Notes: generated by a model not told the origin, from the letters alone. A stretch of 15,558 nucleotides of DNA from RGIG3102 sp964369915 (GCA_964369915.1 CAYJGG010000047.1:1-15558), one strand, 5' to 3'. Positions 1 to 7,073 are shown, counted from the stretch's first letter. Numbers and translations are program-made.

Positions 1-13
1 AGACAGCTTTGTT

Positions 14-42
14 ATTATATCACCACATTCTCTCTTTGTCAA
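14..42 (-). promoter_or_regulatory. Perfect-consensus sigma-A promoter, probably rRNA-operon P2
   Basis: Read on the minus strand, TTGACA (42-37) and TATAAT (19-14) are separated by exactly 17 bases. A TG one base upstream of the -10 makes it an extended -10 as well. The expected start of transcription is near position 7, heading off the left end of the window. An A/T-run region (43-60) just upstream could act as an UP element. Consensus strength and a second promoter about 90 bases upstream are typical of rRNA operons in Firmicutes. The gene itself is not in the window, so that identity is inferred. Confidence 0.8.
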
Positions 43-112
43 CTGTTTTTTAAAAAAGTTTTAAACATTTTTAACATCGTTTGTTGATAAGTGAAATTTG
101 GGGTGTTCTTAT

Positions 113-141
113 ATAATACAATGTGTGTAATGTTTTTGCAA
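113..141 (-). promoter_or_regulatory. Upstream tandem sigma-A promoter (P1)
   Basis: On the minus strand TTGCAA (141-136) and TATTAT (118-113) are spaced by 17 bases. The promoter lies in the gap downstream of the sigF stop and points the same way as the stronger promoter at 14-42, so the two form a tandem pair. No convincing hairpin terminator separates sigF from it. Sigma-F operon transcripts may therefore read through. Confidence 0.6.
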
Positions 142-222
142 GCATTTTTTTTATTTTCATCTCTTTTTGTAGAATTTGTCAGTTTTTTAATATTTGATTA
201 TTTAAATTATATAAACATTTAA

Positions 223-900
223 CTATTCATTAAACCTTTTACGCATTTTTAATATTATCTTCCTTTCATTTCTTGAAATTTGCACTTGAGTTTTGCCTAA
301 TAGCTGAGCAGTTGCCGCTTGAGTTTTGTTTTTAAAGAAGCGATAGTGTAGTATTTTCTTTTCTTCTTCATCTAAGTCTTTTATTGCATACTTTAATCCC
401 ATCATATTCATCATATATTCTTCATCGCTATCTACTGGAACATCAAGTTCGCTCGAGCCGTCTTCATCTTCGTATACTGCAGTGAGGGACATTGGCGGCG
501 CTGAAGCCGAAACTGCCGCTGCAACATCTTCGCTTGAAACTTCAAGTTCAGTTGCTATTTCTTTTATGCTAGGTTCGTGTCCTAATTTTTTTTGGAGTTT
601 TTCCCTTGTGTAATTAACTTTAATTGATAGCTCTTTTACACTTCTTGTAACTTTAATCATTCCGCCATCACGAAACAGTTTTTTTATTTCTCCTAAAATC
701 ACTGGCACAGCGTATGTTGAAAACTGAACACCTCTATTAGTATCAAAAGCATCATATGCTTTTATTATCCCAACACAGCCCGCTGCAAACATTTCTTCGT
801 ATTCTATTCCTTTGCCACGAAATCTATTTGCACAAGAATGAACAAGACCTAAATTTTCTTCTATAAATTTATTTCTATCTGTTTTTAGTTGTAGTGACAT
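223..900 (-). CDS. sigF: RNA polymerase sporulation sigma factor SigF
   Basis: This is the first forespore-specific sigma factor of sporulation, held inactive by SpoIIAB until SpoIIAA is dephosphorylated. From the start chosen here it is 225 residues long. Region 2 (about 10-85) contains FSTYAVPVILGEIKKLFRDGG and the following IKVTRS, very like Bacillus SigF/SigG. Region 3 spans about 90-130. A region 4 helix-turn-helix spans about 170-222, with QAATAQLLGKTQVQISRNE. An ATG four codons upstream (912) has no spaced ribosome site. GAAGG lies 5 bases before the ATG at 900, so I prefer that start. It follows spoIIAB by about 30 bases as the last gene of a classic spoIIA operon. The sequence alone does not separate SigF from SigG, but the neighbours decide it. 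The N-terminal arm is roughly 25 residues shorter than in Bacillus subtilis. Confidence 0.93.
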   Translation of the reverse strand: MSLQLKTDRNKFIEENLGLVHSCANRFRGKGIEYEEMFAAGCVGIIKAYDAFDTNRGVQFSTYAVPVILGEIKKLFRDGGMIKVTRSVKELSIKVNYTREKLQKKLGHEPSIKEIATELEVSSEDVAAAVSASAPPMSLTAVYEDEDGSSELDVPVDSDEEYMMNMMGLKYAIKDLDEEEKKILHYRFFKNKTQAATAQLLGKTQVQISRNERKIILKMRKRFNE

Positions 901-930
901 ATAAACCTTCATCTTTCTAGTTTTTATAAA

Positions 931-1362
931 CTATATTTTTTGTTTAATTATTTTTGTCATAACAACACGAGTTCCTTTCCCCTCTTTTGAATAAACAGTA
1001 ATTTTATCCATAAAAGCCTGCATAACTGCAAATCCGAGCCCTGCTCTTTCGCTATTCTCATCAGTTGTGTACATTGGCTGCATTGCTCTTTTTATATCAT
1101 CAATGCCAACGCCTTTATCTTTTATAGAAATAATTAATGTGTTTTCTTTTATTGCTGCTGTTATGTAAATTAAACCTAGAGAATTTTTATATCCATGCAC
1201 TACGCAGTTAGTTACAGCTTCACTTACTGCCGTTTTTATATCGTTTATTTCTTCTATCGTTGGATCAAGGCTCATACAAAAAGCCGAAACTGTCATTCTT
1301 GCAAAACTTTCATTAACCGACTTTGATAAAAAACTTAGTTTCATTTGGTTTGTGTATTTCAT
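931..1362 (-). CDS. spoIIAB: Anti-sigma F factor SpoIIAB (serine kinase)
   Basis: This GHKL-fold protein binds and inhibits SigF and phosphorylates SpoIIAA, setting compartment-specific sigma-F activity. It is 143 residues, close to the usual 146. The N box is visible as SEAVTN (47-52), with the magnesium-binding Asn at 52. The G1 box DKGVGI is at 82-87, and the G2 glycine lid AGLGFAVM is at 108-115. The N-terminal NESFARMTVSAF matches the SigF-contacting region of the family, including the conserved Arg (22). The segment after HGY (55-57) is slightly shorter than in Bacillus. Its ATG overlaps the spoIIAA stop (ATGA), which implies translational coupling and balanced output of the switch partners. 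Confidence 0.95.
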   Translation of the reverse strand: MKYTNQMKLSFLSKSVNESFARMTVSAFCMSLDPTIEEINDIKTAVSEAVTNCVVHGYKNSLGLIYITAAIKENTLIISIKDKGVGIDDIKRAMQPMYTTDENSERAGLGFAVMQAFMDKITVYSKEGKGTRVVMTKIIKQKI

Positions 1363-1679
1363 GTAATTCTTTCCCTTTCTTTTTTAATAGTTTTTATTCC
1401 AGCTAAAGCGAGCACTCTTTGAGTTTGCTCATTTACTTCACCTACATATACATTCGCATCAATTTCTTTACACAATCTATGTCTTGCTAAAACCAATCCT
1501 ATTCCAGACGAATCCATAAACCCTACTTTACTAAAATCCATCACTACAATTTTAGGGAGCATTTTTAAAATTTCGTTATCAATTTTTTCTCTAACTGAAT
1601 TTGCACCGTGATGATCTATTTCGCCTTTTAATAAAACCGTTAGTATTAAATCTTTTTTTATAAAATCTACTTCTGCCAT
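1359..1679 (-). CDS. spoIIAA: Anti-sigma F factor antagonist SpoIIAA (STAS domain)
   Basis: This single STAS-domain protein of 106 residues in its dephosphorylated form displaces SigF from SpoIIAB. The phosphorylation loop reads FMDSSGIGLVLAR. Its second serine is residue 58, the same number as the phosphorylated Ser58 of the Bacillus protein. LKGEIDHHGANSVREKID (18-35) is the usual STAS strand-helix start. It is first in the spoIIAA-spoIIAB-sigF operon and overlaps spoIIAB by four bases. A GAAAGGA ribosome site lies before the ATG. The preceding folC terminator hairpin ends only about 37 bases upstream, so any sporulation promoter must be very close or overlap that hairpin. Confidence 0.95.
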   Translation of the reverse strand: MAEVDFIKKDLILTVLLKGEIDHHGANSVREKIDNEILKMLPKIVVMDFSKVGFMDSSGIGLVLARHRLCKEIDANVYVGEVNEQTQRVLALAGIKTIKKERERIT

Positions 1680-1698
1680 ATTTGATATCCTTTCTTTT

Positions 1699-1726
1699 AA
1701 ATTTTGTAAAATAAAAAACTTGTCCT
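1699..1726 (-). promoter_or_regulatory. Candidate sigma-H-type promoter for spoIIA, overlapping a terminator arm
   Basis: On the minus strand ATAGGACAA (1728-1720), then a 12-base spacer, then ACAAAATTT (1707-1699) matches the sigma-H pattern RnAGGAwww-N11/12-RnnGAATww with one mismatch in each half. spoIIA operons are normally sigma-H dependent. Against it, the predicted start would fall almost on the ribosome site, leaving a leader of about 15 bases. This is suggestive only. Confidence 0.3.
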
Positions 1727-1750
1727 ATATTCAATGATATAGGACAAGTT
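1717..1750 (-). terminator. Intrinsic terminator of folC
   Basis: A perfect 14-base inverted repeat (1717-1730 with 1737-1750) encloses a 6-base loop. On the minus strand it is followed by a T-rich run (TTTTTTATTTT when the end of the arm is included). It lies 28 bases beyond the folC stop and directly before spoIIAA. Confidence 0.85.
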
Positions 1751-1778
1751 ATAAAAAATTTGTCGTATTTAAAATTAT

Positions 1779-3053
1779 TTACAATAAAATCTTTCTTGCA
1801 TCGCTCGCTAAATATAATGAGCCAAAAATTAAAATATTTTTCCCTTTATACAAAACTGCTTTTTTTACTGCATCTTCTACACTGTTCTCTGTGTGTACTT
1901 CATTTATATAATTTTTAGCTATTGAAGATAACTCTTCTTTTGTCATTTTTCTAGGGCCAAAAAGTTCTGTTATATATATAGTAGATATATAAGGAGATAA
2001 AAGTTTTATCATATCTTCGGGGTGTTTATCAGATAATGAAGACCAAACTGCTACAAAGTCGGTTAAATTATTTTCTTTTAATACTTTACTTAATGCAGTT
2101 GCACCATCTATATTATGAGCACCATCTAAAATTATAATTGGATTATCGCTTATAACTTCTATTCTTGCTGGAAACTTTGTGTTTTCTATTCCGTTTATTA
2201 TATTATCATCAGTTATATTAAAACCTAATTCTCTTAATTTATTCGCCACTTCAATTACAACTAAAGAATTATACGCTTGATGAATTCCAGTAAACGCAAG
2301 ATTTATATTATATTCTTTATATATAATACTTGATTTTAATACACCTGTGTTTTTGTAAAAAAAATCTTGTAATGAAGGGATAACAATTTCAGCATTTTTT
2401 TCTTTTGCTGTTTTTTTAATTTCTAAAAGTGCTAATTCTTCTAATTTTGGATAAATAACAACTGGAGTATTCTCTTTTATTATGCCAGCTTTTTCATAAG
2501 CTATTTTATCAATAGTATCTCCTAGCATTTCAGTGTGATCATAACTAATATTCATTATAACAGATAATAAAGAAGATTTAATAACATTTGTTGTATCGAG
2601 TCTGCCACCTATTCCAACTTCAAGACAAACTATATCACAGCCTTCTTCTTTAAAATACGTAAATGCTATCGCAGTAACTACTTCAAATTCAACTAATTGA
2701 ATTTCATTTTCTTTTAAAATCTTTTCTTGATAGTATTTTATTCTTGAAGTGATTTTTGCTAATTTTTCTTTATCTATATATTCCCCATTAATAGAAAATC
2801 TTTCAGTAAAATCTATAACAAAAGGAGAGATATTAAGCCCTGTTTTATATCCTGCTCTTTTTAAAACATTCGCCGTCATACTAGCACAGCTACCTTTTCC
2901 ATTTGTTCCTGCTATATGAATTATCTTTAAATAATCTTGAGGATTACCTAAATATTCTAAAAGTAGTTTTATTCCTTTATGCGCATCGGCTTTTTTTATT
3001 CTTGGTCTTGAATGGATAAATTCAAGCGCCTGCTCGTAATTTAAATTTTGCAT
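1779..3053 (-). CDS. folC: Folylpolyglutamate synthase / dihydrofolate synthase
   Basis: This cytosolic Mur-ligase-family enzyme adds glutamate to folates with ATP hydrolysis and, in many bacteria, also makes dihydrofolate from dihydropteroate. It is 424 residues, normal for FolC. The ATP-binding loop HIAGTNGKGS is at 46-55. The family signature EVGIGGRLDTTN is at 145-156, and the lysine expected to be carbamylated is in AYEKAGI (K188). Further Mur-type motifs are FPARIE (294-299, usually PGR) and LDGAHN (309-314). The start ATG has AAAGGAAAGGA upstream. It stands alone between the valS terminator and its own terminator and has its own promoter. Whether it keeps the dihydrofolate synthase activity cannot be told from sequence. 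Confidence 0.93.
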   Translation of the reverse strand: MQNLNYEQALEFIHSRPRIKKADAHKGIKLLLEYLGNPQDYLKIIHIAGTNGKGSCASMTANVLKRAGYKTGLNISPFVIDFTERFSINGEYIDKEKLAKITSRIKYYQEKILKENEIQLVEFEVVTAIAFTYFKEEGCDIVCLEVGIGGRLDTTNVIKSSLLSVIMNISYDHTEMLGDTIDKIAYEKAGIIKENTPVVIYPKLEELALLEIKKTAKEKNAEIVIPSLQDFFYKNTGVLKSSIIYKEYNINLAFTGIHQAYNSLVVIEVANKLRELGFNITDDNIINGIENTKFPARIEVISDNPIIILDGAHNIDGATALSKVLKENNLTDFVAVWSSLSDKHPEDMIKLLSPYISTIYITELFGPRKMTKEELSSIAKNYINEVHTENSVEDAVKKAVLYKGKNILIFGSLYLASDARKILL

Positions 3054-3092
3054 ATCAATAGTAATCCTTTCCTTTAAATATCTTATTTTTAT

Positions 3093-3121
3093 ATAATATA
3101 TTATAACATATAAAAAATCAA
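3093..3121 (-). promoter_or_regulatory. Sigma-A promoter of folC
   Basis: On the minus strand TTGATT (3121-3116) and TATTAT (3098-3093) are 17 bases apart, placed between the valS terminator and the folC start. The whole stretch is very AT-rich and contains an alternative TATAAT, so the exact -10 is uncertain. Confidence 0.5.
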
Positions 3122-3123
3122 CT

Positions 3124-3150
3124 AAAAAAGAAGGGGGTTACCCTTCTTTT
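3124..3150 (-). terminator. Intrinsic terminator of valS
   Basis: A 10-base stem (AAAAGAAGGG at 3126-3135 with CCCTTCTTTT at 3141-3150) has a 5-base loop. Read on the minus strand it ends in a T run, and it lies just past the valS stop codon. Confidence 0.9.
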
Positions 3151-3161
3151 ATTAGTTTAAA

Positions 3162-5789
3162 CTATTTTAAAGCCTCAAGGCTTTCTGTTATTTTTTCTTT
3201 TTTATCTAAAGCAATAGCAAGTTTTGATTTTTCTTGCTCAATAATACTAGCTGGTGCTTTTGCAACAAAGCCTTCATTATTTAGTTTTGAAGATATAATT
3301 TGGATATCTTTTTCTACCCCTTGAAGTTCTTTATTTAATCTTGCAAATTCTTTATCTTTATCAACAAGTTCTCCTGTTGGAATAAATGCACGAACACCTT
3401 CTATAACTATTTGAGAATATCCTTTAACATCGTCTGTAAATTTTTCTGTTATGATTATTTCATTTGCAAACGCAAATTTTTCTAAAAAGTATGCACCTTG
3501 CTTAAAATCATCTTCATAAACCGTTTCAAGGAAGATTTTAGTTTTATTAGTTGGATGCGCACCCATAGTAGCCCTTAAAGCCCTAACTTCTTTTGCTAAA
3601 TTTAAAATTCTATTTAAAGATTTTTCTTCTTTTTCAAAAACAAGCTCATCTTTAAACACAGGCCAAGAAGAAATCATAATGCTTTCATCAGAGTTTGGAA
3701 GTGAAGTGTAAATTTCTTCTGTTATAAATGGCATAAATGGATGAAGAAGTTTTAATGCTTCTTTCATAACATAAACTAAAACTCTTCTTGCATTATCTTT
3801 AATCTCTTTATCTTGACTATTTAAACGAATTTTAACAATTTCAATATATCTATCGCAAATTTCATCCCATATAAAACTATATGCTTTTTCCGCTGCAAGT
3901 CCAACTTCAAAGCTCTCCATATTTTCAGTTGAAGATTTAATAGTTGTATTTAAAGATGAAAGTATCCATTTATCTTCTTGCTCTAATTTTTCTGGAAGCC
4001 CAGCTTCTAAATCTCCATCTAAATTCATTTGAACAAATCTTGCTGCATTCCATAATTTATTAGCAAAATTTCTTGAAGATAGCACTTTATCATTTGAATA
4101 TCTAATATCATTACCAAGTGAAACACCTGAAACTAAAGTAAACCTTAATGCGTCTGCCCCAAACTCTTCAATAACTTCAAGAGGATCTATACCATTACCT
4201 AAAGATTTCGACATTTTTTGTCCGTTTGCATCACGAACTAGCCCATGGATAAACACTGTTTCAAATGGAGTGTGATTTAAATGCTCTATTCCTGAGAATA
4301 TCATTCTAGCAACCCAGAAGAAGATAATATCATATCCAGTAACTAAAGTGTTTGTTGGATAAAAATAATCTAAATCTTCATTTTCTTTATCTGGCCAGCC
4401 TAAAGTTGAAAACGGCCATAATGCAGATGAGAACCATGTGTCTAATGTATCTTCGTCTTGTTTTATGTTTTCACAGCCACATTTTTCGCAAGCAGTAGCT
4501 TTTGTTTTACTAACAGTTAAATGGTCGCACTCATTACAATACCAAACTGGAATTCTATGTCCCCACCATAACTGACGAGAAATACACCAATCTCTTATAT
4601 TTTCCATCCAGTTAAAATATGTTTTATCAAATCTTTCAGGAACAAATTTAGTTTCGCCATTTCTAACTATTTCTAAAGCTGGCTCTGCTAATGGTGTCAT
4701 TTTAACAAACCATTGTTTTGATATCATAGGCTCAACTACTGTATCACAGCGATAGCATTTACCAACATTGTTTTTATGCGTTTCTATTTTAACTAGTAAA
4801 CCTTCTGATTCTAAATCTTTAACTATTTCTTTTCTAGCTTTATATCTTTCCATACCAGCGTATTTGCCAGTATCACTTGACATATGGGCTGTATCGTCCA
4901 TAACTTTTATTATTTCTAAGTTATTTCTTTCGCCAACTTCAAAATCGTTAGGATCATGAGCTGGAGTCATTTTAACAGCACCAGTTCCAAACGCTTTATC
5001 AACATAGCTATCACTAAATATAGGAATTCTTCTTCCAACTAAAGGAAGTGTGCAGAATTTACCAACTAAGTGAGTGTATCTTTCATCGTCAGGCGCAACA
5101 CAAACACCAGTATCGCCAAGCATTGTTTCAGGGCGAGTTGTTGCAACAGTTATAAATTCATCTGTTCCCTCAACTGGATATTTAATATGCCATAGTGAGC
5201 CATCATTTTCTTCAAACTCAACTTCTGCATCGCTAATAGAAGTTAAACACGTAGGGCACCAGTTTATAATTCTTTCGCCTTGATAGATAAGCCCTTTATT
5301 GTATAAATTGATAAACGCCTCTTTAACAGCTTCGCTGCAGCCTTCGTCCATCGTGAATCTTTCTCTATCCCAATCGCAAGATGCGCCTAGTTTTTTAAAT
5401 TGGTCTGTTATTCTTGTGGCATATTTTTCTTTCCAAGCCCACGCTCTTTTTAAAAACTCTTCTCTGCCTATTCCATCTTTTGTTAAGCCTTCTTCTGCCA
5501 TAGCCTGAACAATTTTTGTTTCTGTTGCAATAGATGCATGATCTGTGCCTGGCATCCATAAAGCTGAATATCCTTGCATTCTTTTAAAGCGAATTAAAAC
5601 GTCTTGTAAAGTTCCATCCATTGCATGTCCCATATGAAGTTGACCTGTTATATTAGGAGGTGGCATCATGATTGTGTATGGCTCTTTTGATTTATCCACC
5701 TTTGCTGAAAAATATTTTTTATCCATCCATAGCTTATATAATTTTTCTTCAACTATCTTAGGGTTATAGATTTTTTCTAATTCTTTCAT
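3162..5789 (-). CDS. valS: Valyl-tRNA synthetase
   Basis: This class I aminoacyl-tRNA synthetase charges tRNA-Val with valine and edits mischarged threonine. It is 875 residues, the usual bacterial size. The catalytic HIGH-type motif is HMGH (52-55) in PPPNITGQLHMGH. KMSKS is at 525-529. The editing domain between them contains VATTRPETMLGDT. CxxC pairs (WYCNECDH and CEKCGCEN) precede DTLDTWFSSALWPF and probably bind zinc. The C-terminus, from about residue 810, is the charged coiled-coil tRNA-binding arm of ValRS. A GGAAGGA site precedes the ATG. Expression is set by the T-box leader upstream, which responds to uncharged tRNA-Val. I see no truncation or frameshift. Confidence 0.97.
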   Translation of the reverse strand: MKELEKIYNPKIVEEKLYKLWMDKKYFSAKVDKSKEPYTIMMPPPNITGQLHMGHAMDGTLQDVLIRFKRMQGYSALWMPGTDHASIATETKIVQAMAEEGLTKDGIGREEFLKRAWAWKEKYATRITDQFKKLGASCDWDRERFTMDEGCSEAVKEAFINLYNKGLIYQGERIINWCPTCLTSISDAEVEFEENDGSLWHIKYPVEGTDEFITVATTRPETMLGDTGVCVAPDDERYTHLVGKFCTLPLVGRRIPIFSDSYVDKAFGTGAVKMTPAHDPNDFEVGERNNLEIIKVMDDTAHMSSDTGKYAGMERYKARKEIVKDLESEGLLVKIETHKNNVGKCYRCDTVVEPMISKQWFVKMTPLAEPALEIVRNGETKFVPERFDKTYFNWMENIRDWCISRQLWWGHRIPVWYCNECDHLTVSKTKATACEKCGCENIKQDEDTLDTWFSSALWPFSTLGWPDKENEDLDYFYPTNTLVTGYDIIFFWVARMIFSGIEHLNHTPFETVFIHGLVRDANGQKMSKSLGNGIDPLEVIEEFGADALRFTLVSGVSLGNDIRYSNDKVLSSRNFANKLWNAARFVQMNLDGDLEAGLPEKLEQEDKWILSSLNTTIKSSTENMESFEVGLAAEKAYSFIWDEICDRYIEIVKIRLNSQDKEIKDNARRVLVYVMKEALKLLHPFMPFITEEIYTSLPNSDESIMISSWPVFKDELVFEKEEKSLNRILNLAKEVRALRATMGAHPTNKTKIFLETVYEDDFKQGAYFLEKFAFANEIIITEKFTDDVKGYSQIVIEGVRAFIPTGELVDKDKEFARLNKELQGVEKDIQIISSKLNNEGFVAKAPASIIEQEKSKLAIALDKKEKITESLEALK

Positions 5790-5816
5790 AGTTTTTTATT
5801 CCTTCCATTTTATAAA

Positions 5817-6063
5817 AATAAAAAATCGCCCACTTGTAATAATACAAGGGACGATTATAATTTAAAACCGTGGTACCACCCAAATTGCTAATAAAATTAG
5901 CCACTTTAAATCCCTTAACGCAGGATAAACGAAAAACACTACTACTATTTCGCATTTTTAGCTCCAAAGCTACATAAATATCTTAATCTGTCATTTTTCA
6001 GCTACCATGACTCTCTTTTTTAGATTAATTGTGATACTTAACTCTTTTTCACAGCCTTTAATA
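5817..6063 (-). promoter_or_regulatory. T-box leader riboswitch (tRNA-Val sensing) of valS
   Basis: This untranslated valS leader of about 245 bases carries the T-box sequence GGGTGGTACCACGG on the minus strand (5881-5868). Its UGGU bulge would pair with a tRNA ending in ACCA. A terminator hairpin follows: AATCG (5856-5852) pairs with CGATT (5828-5824), an inner stem pairs TTGT with ACAA, and a T run comes next. Stem I lies at about 6060-5960. It contains an AGTA element, a 7-base upper stem TTAATCT/AGATTAA and a kink-turn-like GA/GA base. GTA at 5973-5971, followed by a purine, is the likely valine specifier codon. Uncharged tRNA-Val would stabilise the antiterminator and turn valS on. A short open frame across this region is not a gene. 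Confidence 0.93.
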
Positions 6064-6073
6064 TTATGCTATT

Positions 6074-6101
6074 ATTTTAGCATTATAAAAATAAAAGTCA
6101 A
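6074..6101 (-). promoter_or_regulatory. Sigma-A promoter of the valS T-box transcript
   Basis: On the minus strand TTGACT (6101-6096) and TAAAAT (6079-6074) are spaced by 16 bases, giving a start close to the 5' end of stem I. Its -35 is only 7 bases from the -35 of the divergent promoter at 6109-6137. Confidence 0.65.
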
Positions 6102-6108
6102 GTACCTA

Positions 6109-6137
6109 TTGCAATTATTTACATTTTGCAGTAGAAT
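6109..6137 (+). promoter_or_regulatory. Sigma-A promoter of the ydbC-HD operon
   Basis: TTGCAA (6109-6114), a 17-base spacer and TAGAAT (6132-6137) precede the ydbC-like gene. An AAAGGAG ribosome site follows at 6154-6160. The promoter is back-to-back with the valS promoter. Confidence 0.65.
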
Positions 6138-6169
6138 AATTATTAAAATGAATAAAGGAGATTATTGAT

Positions 6170-6391
6170 ATGGCAGAATTTAAGTTTGAAATCGTTGAAA
6201 GTCTTGGAGTTCTTTCACAAGGTAAAGGTGGCTGGGTTAGAGAATTAAATCTAGTTTCTTGGGGAGAAAGAGAGCCAAAATATGATATCCGTGATTGGTC
6301 TGAAGATCATACAAAAATGGGTAAAGGCGTATCTTTAACAGCAGAAGAAGTTGCTGTTTTAAAAGAAATTTTAGAAGAAGCTGATTTATAA
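6170..6391 (+). CDS. YdbC/PC4-like single-stranded nucleic-acid-binding protein
   Basis: This 73-residue protein matches the small Firmicute YdbC family, related to the eukaryotic coactivator PC4. That fold, a curved beta sheet plus a C-terminal helix, binds single-stranded DNA or RNA. The sequence shows the typical pattern: FEIVESLGVLS, then KGGWVRELNLVSWGEREPKYDIRDWSEDH, then MGKGVSLTAEEVAVLKEIL. The aromatic and basic residues of the middle block sit on the binding face in PC4-type folds. The start has a well-spaced AAAGGAG. It is the first gene of a two-gene unit and is followed after two bases by an HD-domain gene. The cellular role in bacteria is not well settled, and identification is by family resemblance from memory. 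Confidence 0.8.
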   Translation: MAEFKFEIVESLGVLSQGKGGWVRELNLVSWGEREPKYDIRDWSEDHTKMGKGVSLTAEEVAVLKEILEEADL

Positions 6392-6393
6392 TT

Positions 6394-6972
6394 ATGAATT
6401 ACAAAGAAGAGTTTTTAGAGATTTTTAATACACATGTAACTAGAAATGGTAAAGATAAATTACTAGAATGGCTACTTAAAACCGATTTTTTCACAGCACC
6501 AGCCTCAACTAGGTATCACGGTGCTTGTGAACATGGTCTTATTATGCATAGTTTGAATGTGTATAAATTATTAAAAGAAAAAGCAGGTGATGATTATTCG
6601 CAGGAATCTATCGCTTTAGTTGCTTTATGTCATGATTTTTGTAAAATTAATTTTTATAAAGAAGGCACTAGAAATGTTAAAAATGAAACTACTGGTCAGT
6701 GGGAAAAGGTTAAAAACTATTCAATAGAAGATGTTTTCCCATATGGACATGGCGAAAAAAGCGTTTTTCTTTTAGAAAGATTCATCCGCTTATCAACAGA
6801 AGAGGCTATGGCTATCCGTTGGCATATGGGCGGATTTGATGATGCCGTTAAAGGCGGTAGTTATTCTGTTGGAGAGGCTTATAAAAGATATCCACTAGCA
6901 GTTTTAACTCATATTGCAGATTTAGAAGCTACTTATCTTTTAGAAAAAGGCACTTCAAACGTTGGCAAATAA
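6394..6972 (+). CDS. HD-domain metal-dependent phosphohydrolase, substrate unknown
   Basis: This 192-residue protein is made almost entirely of an HD domain. Likely metal ligands are H47 (in CEHGLIMHS), H80-D81 (CHDFCK), H119 (GHGEKS), H144 (IRWHMGG) and D176 (HIADLEATYL), arranged in the order expected for the HD superfamily. No signal peptide or membrane segment is seen, so it should be cytosolic. Members hydrolyse nucleotides or other phosphomonoesters or phosphodiesters, but nothing here fixes the substrate. It starts two bases after the ydbC-like stop with only a poor ribosome site (AGAAGAAG, too far upstream), so it is probably translated by coupling. The nucleic-acid-binding partner gene suggests nucleotide or RNA-end chemistry. 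That is inference. Confidence 0.82.
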   Translation: MNYKEEFLEIFNTHVTRNGKDKLLEWLLKTDFFTAPASTRYHGACEHGLIMHSLNVYKLLKEKAGDDYSQESIALVALCHDFCKINFYKEGTRNVKNETTGQWEKVKNYSIEDVFPYGHGEKSVFLLERFIRLSTEEAMAIRWHMGGFDDAVKGGSYSVGEAYKRYPLAVLTHIADLEATYLLEKGTSNVGK

Positions 6973-7042
6973 AAAAGAAGTTGCTATAAACAGAATACTT
7001 ATAAAAAACAAATACCGATTTTCTTTTGAAAATCGGTATTTT
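6967..7042. repeat. Dispersed repeat with terminator hairpin, copy 1
   Basis: About 70 bases here match 15489-15558 closely, with one single-base gap and scattered substitutions. The shared core runs from TATAARCAGA through TATAAARAACAAATACC into the hairpin. In both copies the repeat begins just after the stop codon of a plus-strand gene. Sequence upstream of the hairpin is conserved too, so the similarity goes beyond what an ordinary terminator would show. Confidence 0.7.
7011..7042. terminator. Bidirectional intrinsic terminator between the HD gene and the lipoprotein gene
   Basis: A perfect 13-base stem (7011-7023 with 7028-7040) has a TTTT loop. The plus-strand 3' side is T-rich (TATTTTAT). 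The minus-strand side gives TTTGTTTTTT, so it can end both convergent transcripts. It is part of the dispersed repeat. Confidence 0.88.
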
Positions 7043-7073
7043 ATCGTGTAAATTTTATATTACACTATTTTAT

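Noticed and set aside
1717..1750. Inverted repeat as an insertion-sequence end or attachment site
   Set aside because: The minus-strand T run and position just past folC make it an ordinary terminator, and there is no transposase or direct repeat nearby.
4768..5508. Three plus-strand open frames inside valS
   Set aside because: They are antisense to a fully conserved valyl-tRNA synthetase, with low-complexity Ser/Leu-rich translations and no ribosome sites.
5764..5967. Open frame of 67 codons on the minus strand between valS and its promoter
   Set aside because: It lies across the T-box antiterminator and terminator and has no ribosome site; the RNA structure explains the sequence.
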